A model generated the notes under the pieces. The model was not told the DNA's origin. It saw only the letters and a program-made list of their open reading frames with translations, and did not search any database. Made by a program: the position numbers and the translations under genes. Below, piece by piece: positions 59,935 through 64,000 of a stretch of DNA of 64,000 bases; positions within the stretch are counted from its first letter, which is position 1; each line of letters opens with the position of its first letter. Origin of the DNA: Aquilonibacter sp963820185 (GTDB lineage Bacteria; Vulcanimicrobiota; Vulcanimicrobiia; Vulcanimicrobiales; Vulcanimicrobiaceae); assembly GCA_963820185.1 (NCBI GenBank), contig CAWFYV010000006.1:124001-188000 (forward strand), in the 5' to 3' direction.

Positions 59935-62055
59935 TTACGGATTATTCCCCGGCGTTAGCCCTCGATATTTCAGCAACGGTTCAACGTTGGGATCCGCTCC
60001 ATAGAATGCCCTGAACATCGGGCCGTAATCCAGTGAATGCCCGCGCGAAAGGATTAGGTCGCGGAAACGCTGGCCGTTAGCACGCGTCGGGCCGCCGTGA
60101 TCGACAAACCATTGGTACGTGTCATCATCGAGCATCTCGCTCCACGCATAGGCGTAGTAGCCCGCTGCATAGCCGCCGGACCAGATGTGCGCGAAGTACG
60201 TGGAGCGATACCGGGGCGGGACCGACGAGAAATCGGTGCCCGAATCCGCGAGCGCTTTCGTTTGAAACGCATCCACATTTTGCTTCGGCGCGCTAGCCGG
60301 AAGCGTGTGCCACGCCATATCCAGCTCGTCGGCTGCCAGCGCCTCCGCCGATCCGTAGCCTTGATTGAACTTTCTAGCGAGTAGAATCTTGTCCATTAAG
60401 GCCTGCGGCATCGGGGCGCCTGTGCGATAGTCCACCGCATAGTGCTTGAGGAACGCCGGATACATCGCCCAATGTTCGTTGAATTGCGACGGATACTCCA
60501 CGAAATCGCGAGCGGTATTCGCACCGGAAAGCGACGCATATTCCTGGTCGGCGAAGAACGCATTGAGCGCGTGGCCGAACTCGTGGAACATCCCCGTCAC
60601 GTCGCCGGCGCTGAGGAGCGTGGGTTGCCCCGGTGCACCCTTCGTGAAGTTCTCCACGTTATACACCACCGGCTTCGTGCCCCACAGCTTCGACTGATCG
60701 ACGAACGTGCTCATCCATGCGCCACCGGATTTGTTGTCGCGCTTGAAGAAATCGAAGTACATCAGTGCCAGCGGCGAGCCGTCCTTGTCGTACACGGTGA
60801 AGACGCGCACGTCCGGATTATAGACCGGAATATCGTGCCGCTCTTTGAGCGTAATCCCGTAGAGCTGGTTCGCCGCGTAGAAGAGCCCGTTCGTGAGCAC
60901 GTTATTGATCTCGAAGTACGGCCGCACTTGCGCATCGTCGAGGTCGAACTTGGCTTTTCGCACGGCCTCGGCGTAGTGATTCCAATCCCACGGTTGCACG
61001 GCGAACTTCTGCCCCGACGCATCGATCTGCGCTTGGATCTCCTTCGAGTCTTCTTCCACCTTGGTGCGAGTCGGCGGAATCAACTGTCCGAGGAATTGCT
61101 GCACCGCCTGCGGCGTCTTGGCCATCTGGTTGACGAGGGCATTTGCCGCGTAATTCGGGTAGCCGAGCAATGCCGCACGTTGCGCCCGCAGTTGCGCGAT
61201 CGACGCAATCGTATCGCGCGTGTCGTTCTTATCGCCCTTTTCGGCGCGATTCCACGACGCCATGAACAATTTCTCGCGCACGTCGCGGTTGTCGAGTGAT
61301 TGGAGCGCCGGCTGCTGCGTCGTATTTTGCAGGGAGAGCATCCATTTGCCTGTCTGGTGGTGCGCTGCGGCCGCCTGTGCGGCGGAAGCAATGGCCACGT
61401 CGCTCATCCCTGCCAGCTCCGCGTTACTGTCGACGACAACCGCGCCCGCCGCGGTCGCGGCAAGCAATTTCCGGTCGAACGCCGCTTGCAGGACTGCGAG
61501 CTGTTTATCGATGTCGCGCATCTTCGATTTGGCCGCCGGGCTCAAGTTCGCTCCCGCGAGCACAAAGTTTTGATAGTCTACGCGCACGAGTTGCTGCGAC
61601 TCGGGATCGAGCTTTAGCGTTGGAAGCTGCTTGTAGACGCGCTTCACGCGGGCAAAAAGCTTCGTATTGAGATAGCTCGCGTCTTGCGCTTCGGCCAGCT
61701 CGGGCGAGATCGTGTCCTGCACGCTCTGGAGGGTGTCGTCCGTATTCGCTTGAGAAGCCGCAGCGAACGCCTGCGAGACGCGGTAAAGCAGCGCACCCGC
61801 CTTCTCCATCGCGACGAACGTGTTCGTAAACGTCGGCGGTGCCGGATTGTTGGCAATCGCCTCGATCTCGCGCTCTTGCTGGGCAATGCCCGCCCGGAAT
61901 GCCGGGAGGTAGTCACTGTCCTTGATCCGATCGAAGGGCGGTGCACCAAACGGCAGGGTACTCGGAGTGAAGAACGGGTTGGTCGCGCTCGGCGCGGGCC
62001 CCGACGGAATAGCCAGCAGGGCAAGCATGACAATAGCAGCAGCAAGACGATTCAT
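59935..62055 (-). CDS. exported M3 family zinc metallopeptidase (Dcp-like)
   Basis: This 706-residue peptidase has a signal peptide (MNRLAAAIVMLALLAIPSGPAPS) and the M3 zinc motif HEFGH near residue 490. It also shows FEINNVLTNGLFYAANQLYG and the late conserved ARKFNQGYGS. It resembles peptidyl-dipeptidase Dcp and oligopeptidase A, which remove dipeptides or cleave short peptides. The signal sequence places this one outside the cytoplasm, so it likely digests peptides in the envelope for nutrition. Confidence 0.94.
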   Translation of the reverse strand: MNRLAAAIVMLALLAIPSGPAPSATNPFFTPSTLPFGAPPFDRIKDSDYLPAFRAGIAQQEREIEAIANNPAPPTFTNTFVAMEKAGALLYRVSQAFAAASQANTDDTLQSVQDTISPELAEAQDASYLNTKLFARVKRVYKQLPTLKLDPESQQLVRVDYQNFVLAGANLSPAAKSKMRDIDKQLAVLQAAFDRKLLAATAAGAVVVDSNAELAGMSDVAIASAAQAAAAHHQTGKWMLSLQNTTQQPALQSLDNRDVREKLFMASWNRAEKGDKNDTRDTIASIAQLRAQRAALLGYPNYAANALVNQMAKTPQAVQQFLGQLIPPTRTKVEEDSKEIQAQIDASGQKFAVQPWDWNHYAEAVRKAKFDLDDAQVRPYFEINNVLTNGLFYAANQLYGITLKERHDIPVYNPDVRVFTVYDKDGSPLALMYFDFFKRDNKSGGAWMSTFVDQSKLWGTKPVVYNVENFTKGAPGQPTLLSAGDVTGMFHEFGHALNAFFADQEYASLSGANTARDFVEYPSQFNEHWAMYPAFLKHYAVDYRTGAPMPQALMDKILLARKFNQGYGSAEALAADELDMAWHTLPASAPKQNVDAFQTKALADSGTDFSSVPPRYRSTYFAHIWSGGYAAGYYAYAWSEMLDDDTYQWFVDHGGPTRANGQRFRDLILSRGHSLDYGPMFRAFYGADPNVEPLLKYRGLTPGNNP

Positions 62056-62091
62056 ACGCTGCCAATTACGACGAGAAGCGCGTTTTCCCGG

Positions 62092-63666
62092 CTAACTTGG
62101 ACTGATGAAGTGCGTGACGATCGCATCCGCCGACAGCAGCGCCCGAATGTTTTGCTGCACGGCGTCGTCGGCGCGCGTAACCCGTTCATGCTGGCGCAAG
62201 TGCTCCGCCCACGAATCAACTTCGAAGGTTTCTAAGAATCGCCCGCGTTGCGCGGTATCCTCAAAAATGCCCCACACGAAGGCGCCGTCGCGCAAGCGCT
62301 CGCGCCGAAGCCACGTAAGGTTTGCAAAAAAAGCTTCACGATTGCTCTCACTGGCGAGCCGGTACTCGACGGTTACCAGAACAGGGCCGTCGCTTGCATC
62401 GACGTCAATATCATCGGAAACGATCGGCTGTGGCCAGCTCATCGAGGGCGTGAGATCGAACTGCGCGCCCCGCTGCAACTTCCAGTGCCACGACAAGGGA
62501 ACCGCGAGCAGTATCCCTGCGGCAGAGGCAAAGTGCGCCAAGGGCAAGCCTGCGACCGCAGCGACTTCACCCCACACCGCGCTGCCAAGCGTCAGCGCTC
62601 CGAACATGACGGTGATGTAGATCGAAAGTCCGCGTCCGCGTACCCAATCCGGGAGCGCGACTTGCGCCGACACGTTGAGCATCGCGATCGCGACGATCCA
62701 GCAGACGCCCGCGATCAGGCACGCCGCTAACGCAACGAACGGTTCGCGTGCAAGGCCGAAGAGCACGAGCGCGACCGCCGTGCCGATACTTGCGAAGGCG
62801 ACGAGCCGGTCTGGTCCAATCCGCTCCTTCAACTTCGGCATTGCGAACGAGCCGCACACCGCACCGAGACCGATCGCGCCGAGTAAAATCCCGTAGATCT
62901 GCGGACCACCGTGAATCTGGCTGCGCGCGACGAGCGGCAACAGCGCCCAATAGCTACTCGCGAAGAGAAAAAACGCGACGCTGCGCGCAAGGGTACTACG
63001 CAAGGCTGGGTTGTTGCGCGCGTAGCGAAAGCCGAGCCGAAGGGCGCTGCCGAAACGTTCGACCGGCAAGGTGCTCGGCGGCCTCTTCGGCTCGCGCCAC
63101 CAGACGATAGCGGCATTCACGCCGAGGTTGCTTACCGCATCGATAACGAACGGCGCGGCAATTCCCAGCGGTCCGATAATGGCGCCCGCGACCGCGGGCC
63201 CGATCGCGCGACTGACGTTCACGCCCACGCTATTCCAGGAAATGGCGGCAGACAACACACTCTTCGGAACGAGCTCGGGCGTGACGGCTTGCCATCCCGG
63301 CGAGGTCAGTGTACCGAACACGCCAATGAGAAACATGAACAACAAGAGCGACGTCGGCGAAACGTGATTCGTCCAGACCATCACGGCAAAAATCGCAGCG
63401 ACAATCGTGTTGGCGGCTTCGCCCACGATGAGCAATTTACGCCGATCGACGATATCGGTGAGCGCGCCGGCCGGAAGTGCGAACATGAGCAGCGGTAGCG
63501 TGTTGGCGACCTGTACTAGCGAGACGAGGAGCGGATCGGTGGTGAGATCGGTCATGAGCCAGCCGGCGGCTGCCGAGTACATCCAGCCGCCGATATTCGA
63601 GACGACCGTAGCAGTCCAAATGACCGCGAAAGCCTTAAACCGAAACGGACCCCACGCTGAATTCAC
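62092..63666 (-). CDS. MFS_3-family major facilitator exporter with C-terminal soluble domain
   Basis: This 524-residue transporter has about 11-12 membrane helices in the first 410 residues, with GWMYSAAAGWLMTDLTTDP at the start and the loop LTDIVDRRKLLI. A soluble tail of about 110 residues follows (VLVTVEYRLASESNREAFF; DSWAEHLRQHERVT). This is the layout of the enterobactin-exporter-like PF05977 group. The substrate, a siderophore or drug, is not known. It is divergent from the dienelactone hydrolase gene, 38 bases apart. Confidence 0.9.
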   Translation of the reverse strand: MNSAWGPFRFKAFAVIWTATVVSNIGGWMYSAAAGWLMTDLTTDPLLVSLVQVANTLPLLMFALPAGALTDIVDRRKLLIVGEAANTIVAAIFAVMVWTNHVSPTSLLLFMFLIGVFGTLTSPGWQAVTPELVPKSVLSAAISWNSVGVNVSRAIGPAVAGAIIGPLGIAAPFVIDAVSNLGVNAAIVWWREPKRPPSTLPVERFGSALRLGFRYARNNPALRSTLARSVAFFLFASSYWALLPLVARSQIHGGPQIYGILLGAIGLGAVCGSFAMPKLKERIGPDRLVAFASIGTAVALVLFGLAREPFVALAACLIAGVCWIVAIAMLNVSAQVALPDWVRGRGLSIYITVMFGALTLGSAVWGEVAAVAGLPLAHFASAAGILLAVPLSWHWKLQRGAQFDLTPSMSWPQPIVSDDIDVDASDGPVLVTVEYRLASESNREAFFANLTWLRRERLRDGAFVWGIFEDTAQRGRFLETFEVDSWAEHLRQHERVTRADDAVQQNIRALLSADAIVTHFISPS

Positions 63667-63704
63667 CTCCTGCTATTCGTCGCGCTGCGCTGGGATTTCT
63701 ACCA

Positions 63705-64000
63705 ATGATTGAGCACCAAATCGAGGTCGTTACGCCTGCGGGGGTTATGGACACGTTCGTCGCTCACCCCGAGCGCGACGGGCCGTTTCCCGTGATCTTC
63801 TTTTACATGGACGCGCCCGGTATTCGCGAGGAGCTGCGCGATATGGTCCGCCGCCTCGCGTCGGTCGGCTACGCAGTGGTGCTGCCGAACCTTTACTATC
63901 GCGCTGGAACCGGGACGACGCTAGAGCAGTCCCAGATGCGCGAAGGAGAAGCCGAACGCGAGCGGATGTGGCAGCTCATGTACAGCCTCAATCACGCGCT
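63705..64000 (+). CDS. dienelactone hydrolase family protein (cut by window edge)
   Basis: The first 98 codons are visible: MIEHQIEVVTPAGVMDTFVA, then PVIFFYMDAPGIREELRDMV and RRLASVGYAVVLPNLYYRAG. This fits the N-terminal part of dienelactone hydrolase (alpha/beta hydrolase) enzymes, which open lactones in aromatic breakdown. The catalytic Cys, Asp and His lie beyond the edge. The ATG at 63705 is the only good start. The intergenic gap is 38 bases from the divergent MFS gene. Confidence 0.85.
   Translation, partial: MIEHQIEVVTPAGVMDTFVAHPERDGPFPVIFFYMDAPGIREELRDMVRRLASVGYAVVLPNLYYRAGTGTTLEQSQMREGEAERERMWQLMYSLNHA

Overview
The window is a GC-rich bacterial chromosome segment, densely packed with genes on both strands. 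It holds about 60 protein genes, nine tRNA genes and one small SRP RNA. I see no CRISPR array, transposase, integrase or phage module. The contents suggest a free-living aerobic heterotroph: a full homogentisate route with two dioxygenases, an adenosylcobalamin-dependent (class II) ribonucleotide reductase, late cobalamin assembly genes, several c-di-GMP enzymes, and many secreted or lipid-anchored proteins with Ser/Thr/Pro-rich linkers. I suspect an uncultured lineage such as Candidatus Eremiobacterota (WPS-2) or a relative. This is a guess from gene style; no rRNA is present to prove it.

Layout. 0.1-3.7 kb: trigger factor, clpP and clpX on the minus strand with tRNA-Gly and tRNA-Leu. 3.8-8.2 kb: a secreted protein, an arylformamidase-like hydrolase, an SDR/XRE-regulator divergent pair and a beta-hydroxyacid dehydrogenase. 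8.3-13.6 kb: tRNA-Lys x2, a broken GGDEF-EAL gene, tRNA-His/Arg/Pro, a broken HNH gene, a GNAT and rdgB; all four of these protein genes carry frame breaks. 13.6-17.3 kb: lepA, yggT, an M23 peptidase, a DUF4446 gene and SRP RNA. 17.3-30 kb: PEBP and CDGSH proteins, then hmgA, fahA, an unknown fahA partner, hppD, deoC, an aldehyde dehydrogenase, a large PAS-GAF-GGDEF-EAL protein and an EgtB-like enzyme. 30-34.7 kb: isocitrate dehydrogenase, a large lipoprotein and small proteins. 34.7-39.2 kb: a tight minus-strand run serA - two histidine phosphatases - cobT - cobS. 39.2-42.4 kb: a half aldehyde dehydrogenase, a class II aldolase, a stand-alone EAL protein, a lipoprotein and tRNA-Ser. 42.4-46.8 kb: a GntR-controlled ABC exporter operon with a secreted hydrolase. 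46.9-50.3 kb: two lipoproteins, aroE and a YqeG phosphatase. 50.5-55.2 kb: nrdJ carrying an intein. 55.3-64 kb: a DUF4239 protein, an arylsulfatase, two VOC proteins, small proteins, an M3 peptidase, an MFS exporter and a truncated dienelactone hydrolase.

Functional links. Tyrosine is degraded through HppD, HmgA and FahA; maleylacetoacetate isomerase is not seen. CobT, CobS and a probable alpha-ribazole phosphatase complete the cobalamin needed by NrdJ, whose promoter carries likely NrdR boxes. SerA is coupled to a histidine phosphatase that may be the serine-pathway phosphatase. Two separate loci repeat the pattern aldolase + aldehyde dehydrogenase + c-di-GMP phosphodiesterase.

Quality warning. 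Conserved genes (rdgB, nrdJ, arylsulfatase) show single-base frame breaks, several at homopolymers, and the nrdJ C-terminus has several in about 500 bases. Many of these are probably consensus errors rather than true pseudogenes.
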